From Temnothorax longispinosus (Eukaryota > Arthropoda > Insecta > Hymenoptera > Formicidae): a stretch of DNA of 64,000 nucleotides. How positions within the stretch are numbered: position 1 is the stretch's first letter; the number at the start of each line of letters is the position of its first letter. Below are positions 13,301-27,046 of this stretch, piece by piece. The DNA lies in assembly GCF_030848805.1 (NCBI RefSeq), contig NC_092363.1:17454600-17518599 (forward strand), given 5' to 3'. Under the pieces are notes generated by a model, which saw only the letters and a list, made by a program, of their open reading frames with translations, had not been told where the DNA came from and did no database searches. Position numbers and translations under genes: made by a program.

Positions 13301-16300
13301 TCGAGCTTGAACACTAATTTCAATGAAAATCTGCTAAATAGATAGTCTCGGTCGATTGGAGGAGGGTTGATGTCGCTTCGCGCCTGATTGAGACAAATTG
13401 ATAATTGGATTTGGCACGACTAATTGCATCGGAGACAAGTAAGCACCGTAACACCGCGAAAAAGGGAACTAGTTATTTTGTTGCCTGCGTGCAACATCCT
13501 ATTTGTCTTCATATATTTTCTCCTGGGTACAACGCGTTTAAATTTCAATCACGGAAACATCACCGCAGCTTTCCCCAACATCTATCCTAAGCTCTTTTTT
13601 TATTTAATATCGATTTCACACTTGTCAATTTAGCCGCCCCGCAGGTATTTTTTTTATATAAGATGGATCGATAACGCCGACGTGTGTGTACGTACATGTA
13701 CGTGCGTGATGTGATACTGATACCGCTGAAGACACGTTTGATGAAATAAAAATCAGAATATTTTACGATTAAATAAAATAAATGTTAGCTCGAAAATTGC
13801 GTGGATCGGCATTTTCCATTTCGTTTACCTTGTAAAACTTCACTCAAAATCCAATTCGTGGGTCCGGTCGCTCGGCATTTTTACATCCCCCGGTGAGAGA
13901 GAGAGAGGAACGCCCATTCGGCGATAACAGTTTGAAACTGGAGCAGTTCATGTACCATTGCGCGCATCGGCGAGCTAAATTATTTAACTTCTCTCCTGTT
14001 AATGAATAAACTATGGAATCCACAAACGTTCTTTTATCGTTAATCCGTTTCGCGCTATTGTCGACGTCGGATTCACGATAACAATAGACGGAAATTACGA
14101 TGATGCGATTTTAACGCACTGACCACTGAAAGTTCGTCGACAATGCCAGTTAAATTGCTCGTTATGTCGCGCAAACTATCGTAATTATATAGTTTTATAC
14201 ATGAAAATCACGTTGCACAGGTAATAAAAGTCACACTTTGAATCATTGCGATCACATAAAGGTTATTACGATGCTCCGCATCGCTATTGTACGTATTTTC
14301 ATACCGAATCAAACTGATGCGCCGTCCGATCGCGACTTTATCACGTTCGATTGAAAGTGACTTCGCCTTTAACGAAGCGGAATGTAATTTCGTTATCGAT
14401 TTGCAGTGCAGAGCGATGCAATTTCACGTTGCGCCGCGTTGGAGACACTGGAAAGCGTCATGGAAAGCCGCAAAAATGAGGTGGAGCTTTTCCATCAGCT
14501 AGGGAATCTTGTCAAAGGAAAATGTATCGACATCGATTAACCACGCGAGGTGATATTTCCCACGTCGGATTTGTCAAATTAACGTCGCATTGCGGTTTTG
14601 CAACAATTTTTCTTTCTTCGTTAAAAGTGCAAGTAACCGGCTTTGGAGCTTTCCGATCGCGGAATCGATTTAAAGACTTTTAAAACTCGCGCGTAGAATT
14701 TGTCAAACTTGATCGTAAGATCGTAAGACGCGTTTCTTACAAGAATACGCTACTTCTCACGCAAAAGGTCCTCACGACGTGGAGGAAGGACACGGACTGA
14801 AAGGAAGGTTCGTAACAGATGTGGTGTGCTGTTAAGCATCCGTGCATGACATCGGGGCAGGTGAGTTCGAATTTCGTTAGACTCAGGGGCGTATTACGAG
14901 CTTGGCAGGTTTCTATTTGCATACGCAAAACGTCGGGTCTGAAACGTTTACATTTTGGAACTTTGTGTAACGTAATATCATTTTCGAACAGTCGACTTGA
15001 AGTATCGATCCTTACGATAGTAAAATATTTTTACAAAATTATGCTTTATTTCTCGGTTACTTTTTCGGCAAACGATTCCTCCGTTTTTAAATTGAAATAA
15101 ATGCGGTGAAATGAAAATATGTGGGAAATTAAATAAATACGATCTTATGCGGTTTCAAAGGGCTGTATAATATTTTAAAAGTACTTTGAGATATAGATAA
15201 TATATAGATAAAAATAAAGCAAAGTAAGAAAGACAAATACCAATATTTAATACCAACTCCAGTACCCTTTGTGTTGTTTGATTTTAATTTCCCGTTTTGA
15301 TTTCCTGTTCATCAAATCCTCTGATTTTATCGAAATTGCATTGCAATATTAATTTTTTATTAGAGAAAGTAAAAAATCCAATTAAAAACTAATTTTACTT
15401 TGTACAATTACTGGAAAAAAATGATAGAAGTTCATCGGTTACTGATTTATAACCATTATTGTTAAAACCGTCTATTCTATATTTGCAAGTTTTGTGTAAT
15501 TTACATGTATTTAATTCTGAAATGTCTTCGCAAGAATAATTACTCATTTATGTTGGAGTTTTATTAGAAACTTTTATATCAGCGATATAAAAATAATGGC
15601 GTAGGAGCAAATTACATATTATTATTTGGTAACACATACCACTTTTATTATCGCACTCTCCGTAGAAGTTTCCTCGGGCTTAATAAAAAAAACTGCAAGT
15701 ACAACAAAACCCACTTACTTCCTACGTAGTTTTATAGTTTATACACTGTGTATAATAAAAAACTCATTCTCGCGTTTCTCTTTCATAGATCTAATTTTGA
15801 TTTTGCAATCTTTTTTTTTTCACATCAATTAGAAGCAAAAATTATCGTAAGCACCTATCGCTCTCCTTCCCTGCTATTCGAAGATATACGGAATTATCAG
15901 GACACCCGTTGCATCCGTACTTGCATTGCAGGTGCCGCCCTTTTCCGGAATGTTTTTCTCACACAGTACGGCGGGCAGAAGGGTGAACAGCGAACGAACT
16001 CGTAACGGAAACTTTCCGAGTGCTCGTAACTCGATGCAAAATTTGAAAAGAACGGAAGTAGGACAATCACGAACGGGTGGAACAATCGGGGATCCCTCTC
16101 TCTCTGTGTGTGATTCCCTAGTATCCTAAACTCGTCCTTTCGTAAGAGCTCGTTTGGATCGCTCGTACGTGACGCTCTACGCGAGTAGATAATTAAGAAA
16201 CTTGGCGCGATAGAAACGGAGCCCAGAGGCGTAATTAGGAATAAGACCGTTTCGGAAATCTGGTTGAACTATATGGCGAGAACTATAAAATACCGCGACG

Positions 16301-18060
16301 TTGGCACGGGTCGGGAAAAGAGATTGTTGGTTCTTTACCCTTTTTATTATTCCTCCTTGTCTCGCATTGCTGACAGTGCGGAATGAAGAAGGCCCGCCAT
16401 GCATACAGATCGTTCTCGGATTCTGAATAATCCAACCCGACTCACTTAAAATAGGGCTACGCGACGTAAATTTATGGGAGAAGGAGAGACGGGGGCGGGT
16501 AAAAAGTAGTGAGAAAGCGTCCATTTATAAGCATGAAATTTGGAGAGCGTTACGTAAGGTTTCGTAGTAAGAAAAATTATTAAAAAATACGACATTTCAC
16601 GTAGACGTCTTCAAGACACCTTTCAAATCGGTATTACTAGAAAGGAATTTAATTAAAGACTTAATTAAAAATATGGGAAGAAACCGAAGAAAGTATATTT
16701 ATGAAAATTGCAACTGTGGGGTATGCCTCGCGGTAGTTCGTATAATTTAATTTAGGTCAGGTGAGGAAAAAACTAATTTCAAGGAAATTCTGGCAGAATC
16801 TCATTTCCGCCTGTCACTTCCGATCGTGATTCTCCGATGGTCACGTTCAATACATTTACATAATCCGATCTTATGGATGTAGTTTGTGCAATCGATGCAT
16901 AATATTAAGTCTCATAACTTGACGGTAATTGCTGTTTTCATCAAGAAGTTGATGCCGGAAAGGCATCCTTTTTCTCTCTTCCCTTCTCCCTTTCTAGCTA
17001 GTTATATACACGCACATATAGACACTTTCTCACCCTTTCTGTTCCTTTTTCTTAGAAGAAGCTTAACTTTAATGGAAAACAAATGCCATTGTAAAACTGG
17101 TTGAACATTGTAACGACTACGATATTTAATGCCGGCTTCAAAATTAATTTTTAAGTAATAAATGATAACACGGATACATAACATTACTGATTTAATTAAA
17201 TTAAATTCAAGGATATTTCTCATTGTTAATTAAATCGGTGATACGTCATTGCCACATCGGAATTATTAATTATTACGTCATAAATAATACGCTAGTTCAA
17301 ACGTTATTAAAAGTAAATAATTCTGTATTAATTAATTTAATTCACTTCTATGATTTCATTTCTAGAGAAAATGTTGTAAGTCATAAAATATAGAGTGATT
17401 GAGTACATTCATTTTACATGAATTATCAAGAAGTCAGGTGTAGAGAAAATAAGTCAAACAGTGACGAGGCAACTGGCCGTCAATATAAGATACGTCGATT
17501 CATTCACTTCATTATGTCACGAAAGATTCGAATAGCCTACAGCTTATCTATAATTTTTGCCAATTACTTATACGCGTTTGCTTTCACTCGGCTCGCGTAT
17601 CAACACGTTGTACCCAATCACTTTCTTTAGTTTACTTTGAGCTCGTCGTACGGAGTCTGTTTAAATTCTTCCGTGACGCCGCGGCACGTTCGGGAAACCA
17701 GCGACGGGCCAAATCGCCAACATCTGTCTTCTACTTTTAGCCGGAGTCGAAGTAATGTTCACGGGAGAACGGACCCTCTCCACGAAAGTGAAAGCAAATC
17801 GTCTCTAGGGACGTACGATGTGTCTTGCGTAATCGATTGGAAGTTATGATCCTTCGGATAGGCCATTCATATCTCGATATTACGCGATTCTGATAAATAA
17901 CGCAGCGAGAAACGAGACATCTGTATCTTCCATCTTCGAACCCTTATTGAAAATTAAGTACCCGTCAAGAGGGACGACTTTTGTTTATACTAGATATCAC
18001 AGAGGCGCGCTACGGGCGCGCTATTTACCTTTAATATTTAACTATTATTTTTTTATTCAT
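7358..18060. other. Long AT-rich non-coding stretch
   Basis: No supported exon in about 10.7 kb. Minor items: GT/CG-rich microsatellite-like run at 7387-7420; perfect 28-bp palindrome at 9990-10017; (ATT) run at about 11248-11266; (GA) run at 13896-13908; 42-bp ATG-bearing block at 14819-14860 with a GTGAGT after it but no pyrimidine tract (not called). Confidence 0.5.
9990..10017. repeat. Perfect 28-bp palindrome
   Basis: AATATTTGAAAAGT followed directly by its exact reverse complement, with no loop. It could form a cruciform; no flanking structure suggests a larger element. Confidence 0.9.
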
Positions 18061-18106
18061 AAATAGTGAGAGAACCAATCGGCATCGCGGAAAAGCGACA
18101 ACAATG

Positions 18107-18229
18107 GCCTATGTTTGTTTATTAACATTGGGAGCTATTGGGAAAATAAAATATATAATACACGTAACGTGTAGGTATTTTGATTTTATTTTCCCAATAG
18201 CTCCCAATGTGAATAAACGAACGCAGGCT
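18107..18229. mobile_element. Short palindromic MITE
   Basis: About 123 bp. The left arm TTTGTTTATTAACATTGGGA continuing to AATAAAAT (18114-18152) pairs with 18183-18221. The outer bases GGCCT and AGGCT also pair. It has no coding capacity. It sits inside a copy of a second repeat, whose uninterrupted version lies at 18671-18737. Confidence 0.85.
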
Positions 18230-18670
18230 AAATCTCTCATGGCTTTTTTAAGAGTGGACTAAAACATTACAAAAAATACATCATTAATTCTCTAACATTA
18301 CGTGTGAATGTGTATTAATGTTTTTATGTATAAAATAACAAGATAAAATAATTGATATACAAACATATTCTTGTTTTCAAAATAACATGTAAAATTTTGA
18401 ATTTTTCCTTCATCGCAACTGTGAACTTTTTTATGTCGCATGCATAGAAATAAATTAAAAATCTCATATGCGTGTGATTTTTAATTCATTAAAAATTTAA
18501 AATTAAATTTAAAATTAAAATTAAAAATTATTTTCTTTTAAATTTATTTAGTATTTTTTGACATATTTTAAAATTTGTCCGTAACGCACGGAATAACAAC
18601 TTGACAGCTGTCAAAATACACGTTCTATGCGCTGACTGAGCTATTTTCGCAGAAGTAAGCAAAATCAGAG

Positions 18671-18737
18671 ACCCTAATCGATCGTGGAAAAGCGACAATA
18701 ATAAGCCTCTTACGCGCTTTTTTAAAAGTGGGATAAA
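18671..18737. repeat. Uninterrupted copy of the repeat that hosts the 18107-18229 MITE
   Basis: The sequence GGAAAAGCGACAATAATAAG, then CCTCTTACGCGCTTTTTTAA and AAGTGGGATAAA, matches the two flanks of the MITE: GGAAAAGCGACAACAATGGC on its left and CATGGCTTTTTTAAGAGTGG on its right. The two copies are diverged (about 80 percent by eye) and 600 bp apart in direct orientation. Confidence 0.7.
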
Positions 18738-18814
18738 TTATGCTGCATGCGCAAGGTCATTTACGTAATACGTGTAATAAAGCCTTCTTAGAAAGCATTA
18801 GCTGTGCCAGTTAG

Positions 18815-19260
18815 CGCGGCATCATCGCTCCGAGATCCTCGAGACGGTCTCGGAGTACTCGGAGGCGATTGACGCGGCCTCGGAGCGGTCTATCGGTGTA
18901 ATTCGATCATCGTCCCCCCTCGCCAAAACTACCGCTCGCAATTCGCCGAGTAATCGGATCGACCGGCGCGGTGCGGTGCGGCGCGGCGCGGCGCGGCGGC
19001 GGGCGGGCCATTCGTCTCGTCTCGAGGTCTCCTCGTTAAAACTCACCGGCGGCGGCGCCGTTGCACGTCGTTGCACCGAATGTAGAAACCGGTTTACACC
19101 GCGCGACGATTCCCGATGCATTCGTTGATCTGCGGCCCGCGAGGTCCTCCACCTCTCCGCGCGGCTCTCCCTTTCGATGCCCTCCTTGCCCCCTCGTGCG
19201 ATTTTCATCGGGCGACGGCGCGGCTCCGTCGTGGATGAGCCTCACGAGGAACCCGGTGCT
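18815..19260 (-). promoter_or_regulatory. CpG-rich block; candidate promoter or alternative first exon
   Basis: An abrupt GC/CpG-rich segment with a GCGCG-type low-complexity run at 18964-19010. On the minus strand a consensus donor (GCCGCCGCCG before GTGAGT) lies at 19041-19046, so a leader or first exon ending at 19047 is possible; the frame upstream of that donor (from the ATG at 19245) is open, has 66 codons and exits in phase 1. It lies on the same strand as, and downstream of, the five-exon gene, and could be an internal alternative promoter. No TATA box or initiator is evident. Open frames on both strands are partly a by-product of base composition. Confidence 0.3.
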
Positions 19261-19299
19261 CCTCGAAACCCATCATGTCGCCCTACGATCGCCCCACGA

Positions 19300-22200
19300 T
19301 CGAGAATTCAACGAACGATATCGGCGAACGAATTCTGTGGGCGTTAAAACTCGTTCGATTCCGCTTTCCACTCCATCCAAGGAGCACTCCAAGGCCGAAA
19401 GATTTGACAAATGTCACATACGCACTTCTTTAAATTCTGTCCATCTTCTTTTATTATCTGTCGTTACATTTCTCACGTGTCACCATTGAACTCTTTAATC
19501 ATTAACAAAATCGCTTTCTCGTTAATCGCTTCTCGTTTCACTCACTTCAATCGAGCACGGAACAACTGGCTTTTCAAGAACGATTTCACTCAGTTATCGT
19601 CGGCTGCCGTGAGAACATTTGTTTCATTCTCTGTCTCCATTGATGATTGTAATTATTTAATAAATTACAAAACTACGAGGAAATTGCAGGGGAAGAGATA
19701 ATTGTTGAAGAAAATGGCTGGATCTAGGACCGATCGCTGCCGCCGGCTGACTTTCAATCGCGATTCAAAGGAACTGAGATGCGATCGCGCGTGGAAACAC
19801 GCGTGGAGCCTGTCAACACGCGTGACAACTGGCCTTCTTTGTTCACCATCGCGTTCACCGTTTCTCTTGGCAGGAGAGCCTCCGAGTGCGCAGAAGCGAT
19901 CGCCGCGGACTGCACAGGTCGCTCAGACCTGCGACTCGCGATGGCGGCGACCGCCTCTGCCTTCCTTCGTCCAGGCCAGACCAGAAGGACGTAAACAAAG
20001 CGCGGGAGACGATTGGCTGAGGAGCGCGACCTGTCTGGTTCAGATACCAGGTAACATTGTCCGTCTCGCCTCAGGTGTACACGGTTTCCGGTTTCGACGC
20101 TTCCAGGCGCAACCGAGCACCGCCGTTGCGCGAAACTGTAATAGGGATCACCATTCCGCAGGCTGCTTCCAACTTCTACCGGATAAGCTTACTGGATGTA
20201 ATACCGTTCACGCACGGAAAGTTATTAAAACGACTATTTCCCGCTACAACCGTAGGATAGCTACGTATTTAGAATTATAGAATAAAATATTACCGCATCT
20301 ATATTTTAATACCTGCGAGAATATGTATATTAGCTTCTTCTAGTTTTATACAGACTATATGTGACTATATAGACTTGAGATTTATGTAGACAGCATATAT
20401 GTGGTGCATGTATATTTAAAAACTTCTCAGTAAAATAATTAAGGTATCTTTCACTTGTGTGCTACGCCGTTGCAGTTCGGTGATAAGAGTTATAAACACA
20501 ATGAGAGTGTGGAAAATATATATTTTCGTCGAAATATTTTAAGTGGATTTACTGATCGAAATCGTTTTTATTATGTATATTCAATAACTTTGGAATGCAA
20601 ATTAATGCACACATGGCAAATTAATACACGCATTGTTAAATTATTATACACAGCAATGATTTACATAATATATAAAGAAGTATTCAAACATTTTCAAAAT
20701 ATAAAAATTTTTTCGAATTGTTTACTTGTTATGTAATATGCACAGAAATACAATTATTTCTTATAGCTATATTAAATAATTTGAGAATTAAAGGGTTAAA
20801 GCATTGGTGCGCGATCTTATGAAAATTCAGGAATTTCAGGATTTAGTTCAAAATTACGAGATTTTCTGTAACGAACGTAAAACTCCTTTTGGAGTAGTGT
20901 CTGACTGACAAGAGATTTGTTTAAATCCGCTTTAGATAATGTGCACTTTACGTTAGAATTCAGAATAGAACACTTTTTATGACTTTATGTATCGTACATA
21001 ACACGAAAAACATTTGAAGAATCAGAAATACACTCACATATGTAAAATACATATTAAAAAATTAAAATACACTTATATATATCTAAATGCATAGTATATA
21101 CAATTATAAATAAAATTCTATCCTGAATTCTGAAATGTATAGATCACCTAAAATGGACTGTGGAAAACAAAATTGTAGTGTTTATTGTTCATTTCATTCG
21201 TACAGTCCATGTGCACAGGACAACATATACATAGCATATAATTATAAATGCAAGTTAATCCGGATATTATCATATTCCTCGACAAGTATCATTGAAATTG
21301 ATTGAAATTGCTATAGGCGTATCTCGATATCCTGAACAATTTATCACGCTCAATTTCATATACAATATTATTGCGAAAGAGATCCAGGCGAATTCGTGGA
21401 AATAACATAGTCAAATAAAATATAAAATAAAAAATAACCTTTTTTCAAACACAAGAGAGAAATTATTTTCAATATTTTATCAAGAGAATTTGATGCTGAA
21501 TACAATTCCGGTTCCAAAAATGTTCTATTTGAATTTTGATCAAATTGAGATTAAAATTAGTATAACAAGAGAATATTTTAACACACTTTACCGCGCTATA
21601 TTTGTGACACGTGATACGTATTGGAAAAGTTTTATTTCATTTAAAACTAAAAAAAACGTATATTCTTTTTTAAGATTTTATCTCTCCCCTAAAATAATTT
21701 ATTGTAAAGAATAAAATTAATGTAAGATTTTCATAATTAAATATTATATCTGTTTACTTTATGGAAAATTATAATTAAAATATCGAAAATTAAAAACAAT
21801 TTATATTTTTTAGTTATTTATTCAATATAAGGATTATTCAGGTTATTGAATTCAAATTTTATACAAAAGTAATGTATTTAAAATAGTGAAGACAGTATGG
21901 TGAATGTAAAAACTAAATTTTTTTCTAAAAGTTTGTTAGTAGTTTTTCAGAATATGAATTCAATCCTAAAATTGACGAATACAATAGCAGATCTAATATT
22001 CGATAGATTGGTCGTAATCTCTGATGGCTTAATTTACAATCTTCCTGCGGTGTAATAAACCCAATATTTGATCACGAGAATCTGATTAACTTTCATAACA
22101 AATTCCTTTTGAAAGTTGAAAGTCCTAATAACATACTTACAATTATTCTTGATATTATTCTAATTTCATGCTTAATCACGTTATAATTCTGAGAAACTTG

Positions 22201-24084
22201 AGATTATAAAGTCGTGAATATAAAAATAAATATAATTATAATCTGATAACATAATTACAATTGCAGACATAAAGAAAGGTTATTACAAAAAAGTTATTTT
22301 AATGTTATTTATCGTATTACCCTATTACGGAACATAAATTTATACGCAGATACTTGCTAACGAAAGACTGCAGATGTTTTATCGGATTTAACATTTTCTA
22401 TTTTACTCATCTTATAGTTTAACGTTCTCTTCAAAATGGCAATTCGTCGAGGTAATTATGAATGTGGTAAACATAACAGATACTATCCGTATGAGTATTC
22501 AGAATCCCGATAACGAGGTCGTTCTTGCAATTTAACTTCAAGCCACAACGGTCCCCGGCAACTGGAAACTTTCTATCACGGGGCTTATCCCTCGAGCGGA
22601 ACGGTGTCGTGAAACACTTTTATCATAAATAGTAGTTATAGGCGAACTTGTCTCGTTAAACCAGTACCAGACAGTATTGTTCCTCCGAAAAAAAAAGAGA
22701 AAGATTGAATATTTGACACCGACATAAAGAAGAACATGCTATTTTATTACCGCTCGTTTTCACTTTATTTTATAAAGGAATAAATTTTAATATTGACGGG
22801 ACATTCAAAAACATGATGCCGCGATGGGCCACATATCACTGGCAATAAAAAAAACGAAAAGATAAATCAAAATCCGGAAGTTTGCAAGTAGAGATCGTTA
22901 AACGGGTCAAGCTTTCCTTCCTTCCGCAGCAGACGTAGCTGTATTTAATCCATATTGCATAGTCGCTTTTATAGACAAGTATTAAAAAAGTGATGCTTAC
23001 GATGTCATAAAATATCTTTTGTCCCTTTGACGATATGTCGTAAAGTCTATATTACGCTTTTGCAACCGTTCCTTGTATTTTATAGAACATTTTCAGGCCA
23101 TTCACACGCACACGCGTGTTTCTCAACAAATATTGTTGGCTATAATATTGCATGTATATGTGTAGAAAATGCAAGTAACTGATATTTGCTATGATAAGTG
23201 TGTATTAATTGATACACGTGTATTAATTGATACATGTGAAACACTGCAATCAGCCGGCAGATAATTGAAATTTACAACTTTCGTCGTTACTACGGACGGT
23301 TATTGGGAAGCTGTAACTTTGACCATATATTAAATTACAAGCGATGACGATTTGCTTGAACTCGATTAACCGCGGAAGTTGTGAACTCCGCGCGGATATT
23401 GATTAATCAATCATTTAAATCTGCTGAAGCGCGAGTTTCGCGTGCAAAGCGATGCAAAACTCTCTAATAGAAAATCTTATAAAAATAAGATTCTTCGTTA
23501 ATTAACGCGCAAAGAGAAATTTTATTTTATCTGTACTTTTATAATTACAATTTCTTCTCTCCGTAAAATTTTACGTTTTTAAGACGTTATTATCCGTTCG
23601 TAACGGCACATTAAAGCGAATATTAATGCCTTTTGAGTCGCTGCTCGCAAATAAATTTATTACTGCTTTCTTCAAATGAGCAAGGTTCTCTCAGCAGTCG
23701 CCATCAACCGTTATACCTAAATTCATAGTGAGAAGTAAATATATCGAGCGTTTCTGTATATTACGTGCTTGAGTGAACTGTCGTACTAATTTCGCAGACA
23801 TTGCAGCTCCTGGCATAAAATCGTGCCACGTCTCGGTTAATGATTTACATAAAATTACATCCTCCATTCTCCTTTGACTGAGCACTCGTTCAATTAATCA
23901 ATTAACCTTTGCGTTAATTTTCGTTTTTTTTATTTTATATAATTAGAAACCTTACAATTTAAGGCGAGAAGAAAAAGAACGTTTATCTCAAATGCATAAA
24001 TCTACCGCCGATCTTTCCCTCGATCGCGGTCTTTATCGTAAAATATTTTATCGGTACATTTTCTTAATGATGTAATGAACTTAC
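19300..24084. other. Non-coding stretch, GC-moderate to 20.1 kb then AT-rich
   Basis: The 19702-20280 plus frame (192 codons) is long but overlaps two other open plus frames, has no clear acceptor, and includes possible splice signals (CAG before GTAACA at about 20050; TCGCCTCAG at about 20073) that do not pair into an exon. 20.3-24.0 kb is very AT-rich and empty, apart from a small tandem (TGTATTAATTGATACA) at about 23200-23237. It would be intronic if the minus-strand gene extends below 24085. Confidence 0.45.
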
Positions 24085-24332
24085 CTACAACCGCCCTGTG
24101 TCCTTTCACCCTTCTGCCGATGTTGGGTGAAACTATGCTCAGTCTATCGTTTCTCGCTCCCAACAGCGGGCTTGGACTTCTTCTCGGTGGTGGATGCTCG
24201 ACAAATAGGCCGTAACTACTGCCGGCACTCACGCCGCTGTTTACACCGGCAGTTCCTATCCCTGTCAATCCCCATTCAGCCATGCTGTCGATTGAACTGC
24301 TCCTTGGCAGACAGGACGTGCTGTAGTCTCGT
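24085..24332 (-). CDS. Exon 5 of the same minus-strand gene; Ser/Pro/Gly-rich, continues out of phase 1
   Basis: This 248-bp exon has an acceptor (ATCAATTGACAG, with pyrimidines about 35-50 bases upstream) and a consensus donor (GTTGTAG before GTAAGT) on the minus strand. It encodes one completing base, 82 codons and one leftover base. The peptide starts RDYSTSCLPRSSSIDSMAEW, passes a Gly/Ser-rich stretch and SSYGLFVEHPPPRRSPSP, and ends DRLSIVSPNIGRRVKGHRAV then V. This is the strongest protein-like signal in the window: base composition is clearly different from the flanking intron, SP motifs are repeated, and the frame is open throughout. There is no transmembrane segment or catalytic motif. 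The gene must continue to lower coordinates; no convincing phase-1 acceptor exon was found between 1 and 24000, so the next exon may be outside the window. Confidence 0.7.
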
Positions 24333-27046
24333 CTGTCAATTGATATCATCCGATTAATAGTACGAAATAATACGGAAGTTGTAATAAAAAGAAATATACG
24401 TTATTTAATGGGCTTTCTCCTTCACAAAATATTTGTGCCTTCTACATCTGCGATAAATATATAGATTACTAAAGACCTCTTTTTTACGCGTTTTCTATCG
24501 GCCTGCAATTTTGGGGGTATTCAGTTAATTTATCACGTTTTACGTGAAAAATTCGTAATCCGTAATAAAAAAAAGCGAGCTCTACACTCCGAGCCCTGTT
24601 CGATAACAGCAAGGAGGAGGAATTCCGTTCATGTGAATGACGCGTTGATGTGACGAGGATCGTAAATCAAGCGATCGATGCATTTTCATGGGCGCGGTTC
24701 GCACGAACTGCTGATGCATGTGCCACAGGGTGCTTTTCCCCGTTTTAAGCGTTCGACCTACCGCCGCCGAGGTGACGGTAATTTAATATCGACGAGAGAG
24801 GGCACATACGCGTTTATAGTATAATGAAGACACTAGATGAGTTATATTTTAAGTGCGTCTACACCTACGCTCCACAACACCTTTCCATCCGAAAACCAAA
24901 TTACTCCATCTTGATTATAGTGTAACCGTTTACGCTACTAAGAAATTAGTTCAATCTTCGGCCGAATCAAAAACCAAACTTGATGATAAATATAACATGA
25001 AGTGCATGACGAATAATTTAATATATTTATAACGCTCACGTAGTATTTTGAACGTTTTACGTACGCATTTAAAATTACATTGTTTGCACGTGCTTTGTAT
25101 GTGTTCTCTTTATTTATTGTGTACTAATATTATTCTCTGAAAACTAACATTTTTTAACGCGATAAAATAAAGGTACGGTACAAAAGCTTATTTCAGCTAC
25201 GTAGAAAAGAAACATTATTATCACGCATGTTAAAATTTCAATTTAATATCCAAGAATTAAATGCACAAGGAGTCGACTTGTTAAAAACAGCAAATAAATA
25301 TAAAAATCAAAGAACGCAGAGGTTTCATATTATATTTATTATTGACACAATTAAGATCTTACCTAGTTTAAGGACGAGAAACTTTTATCGCAAAAGAAAG
25401 CCTGCGATACGAGTCAATCCTACTATAAGCGAGTAATCACTCTCACGATTGAGATAAAACTTGATTTACGCTTAATCAAGGAGATCGAAGTTACGTAAGT
25501 GGCATCAAAGAGATAAGATACCGAGAGATAAGAACGATAAAAGGGGCTTTCTAGCCTAATCGTGTTTGACTTCAGGACGTGATACTTCTTTTAGCATTGA
25601 AGCTAAAGTGGAATTAAACGAAGTTTATTTCGTGACGACCCGAGACCTTGGTCTCTCCCTCTCGCATGTCGAAATACCGTCGCTCCTTGGAATAACTCCG
25701 TGACATTTGTATTTTAATCCGGAGGCAATTTTCGTAACTCGAGGTGCTTACGCATAATAATAACGTCAAGTTCTATCGAAAGGTTGCCTCCAGGTACGAG
25801 AGGCTGAGATCGCGCCGAGAAGGATATCTCCAGAACAATCGGCACTCCTGTCGGGGGAATAGAATTTGTGTTTTCGAAACAGGAATGTATTCAGGAAAAT
25901 TGGTTTCCACTTTACGCGAGGCAACCTATACACAGTGAAGCACCGCGCAGGAAATCTATCAAAGCGCTATTCATCGACACGATCAATAAAAGCATACTCA
26001 CAATAGTATCACTAACTAGAAAACCGTTCTACTGCTCGCCGGTCATCGATTTCAGTGAGAAACTTGATGCTCGCGCCCTGTTTGCCATCAGCGAACAATC
26101 ATAATATTTTATGAAACGCGTAACATCGCGCATAACTATACGCGATCCGTCTTCCCTATTTTCAATATCTTTCCCCCAAGAAATGATATCATCCGTTATG
26201 ACACAATCATACTTTTCCTTTCTAGAATCATTTATCGTGCGGATGACTTATCGCAGACATTTCCGGAAGAATTCACTAAGCACGAGCGATTTATGCACAT
26301 CATTACTTACCGAGGAGGTCCTTAACAATCTAATATTTCTATAGTCACGCGAAATAAATGCTCGATCATATCGCGAGTCACGCGAGTAAGAATGACGTCT
26401 CTGCGGGGACGGGCAGATGTAGACAGCGTGATGAAGTGAACGTAGTCAAGAGGATCACTAAAGAGTCAGTTACAGCATATTTCGCGAATGTCCGGATAAA
26501 AAAAACCTGAAAAAAGAAACGAGCTTTTACTTCGTTCGTACTTCAATAAGAAAAAAAAATCGTGCGATTCTTTGGCACTTCACGGGCCGACACGGAATTT
26601 AATTCCGGCCCGGCGGCGTGGACGCTTTGCAAAGCAAATGCTGAGTGCGATTATTAAACAGTTCCGCCGAGCGGAACGTTTGTCTATTGGCTTTCCATCT
26701 AATTTCGTATTCCGTCGGCTCTAACTGATATCCCTTTGTGACGATCGCTGGTTGAAACCCTCCGACCATCTTGCTCGTTCGTTTATTACACAGAATACCG
26801 AAGTTTCTTATGACTCTTGAAAGATATGACTTTCATTCGCTTGTCTCGTTGAAATATGAAATTATAATTTCGTTTAGCTTTTTCGTTCTTTACAAGTCAG
26901 GTCAAGTCAGGTCAGGTCAGTTCAGATCTCGACGTCACGGCGGTCATTCCGATTGCGAGGGAGAACGACGAGACAACTCGATTTTCGCACGGCGAACACG
27001 CGTGGCGCTTTGAGATGCGCGGCATACAGTCGGTTCGTTGACGTAC
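24333..27046 (-). other. Putative intron 4 of the minus-strand gene
   Basis: About 2.7 kb between the exons ending at 27047 and starting at 24332. It contains the weak exon candidate at 26311-26400 and a short GTCAG/GTCAA pentamer run at 26895-26925. Confidence 0.55.
26311..26400 (-). CDS. Weak exon candidate, minus strand, phase 0-0
   Basis: A textbook acceptor (CTGCCCGTCCCCGCAG) and a consensus donor (CCTCG before GTAAGT) enclose exactly 90 bp, with a single open frame of 30 codons rich in Arg, Ser and Tyr (begins RRHSYSRDSRYDRAF). The splice signals are better than the peptide. Phase 0-0 does not fit between the exons at 27233-27047 (ends phase 2) and 24332-24085, so it cannot be a simple in-frame cassette there. 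It could be a poison exon, a non-coding exon, or chance. Confidence 0.2.

Noticed and set aside
19702..20280. 192-codon plus-strand frame
   Set aside because: The longest open frame in the window, but it overlaps two other open plus-strand frames, has low-complexity codon use, no clear splice borders and no recognisable domain. Likely due to raised GC content.
26895..26925. TCAGG-like pentamers resembling an insect telomere repeat
   Set aside because: Only about four imperfect units inside an intron; far too short for an interstitial telomeric array.
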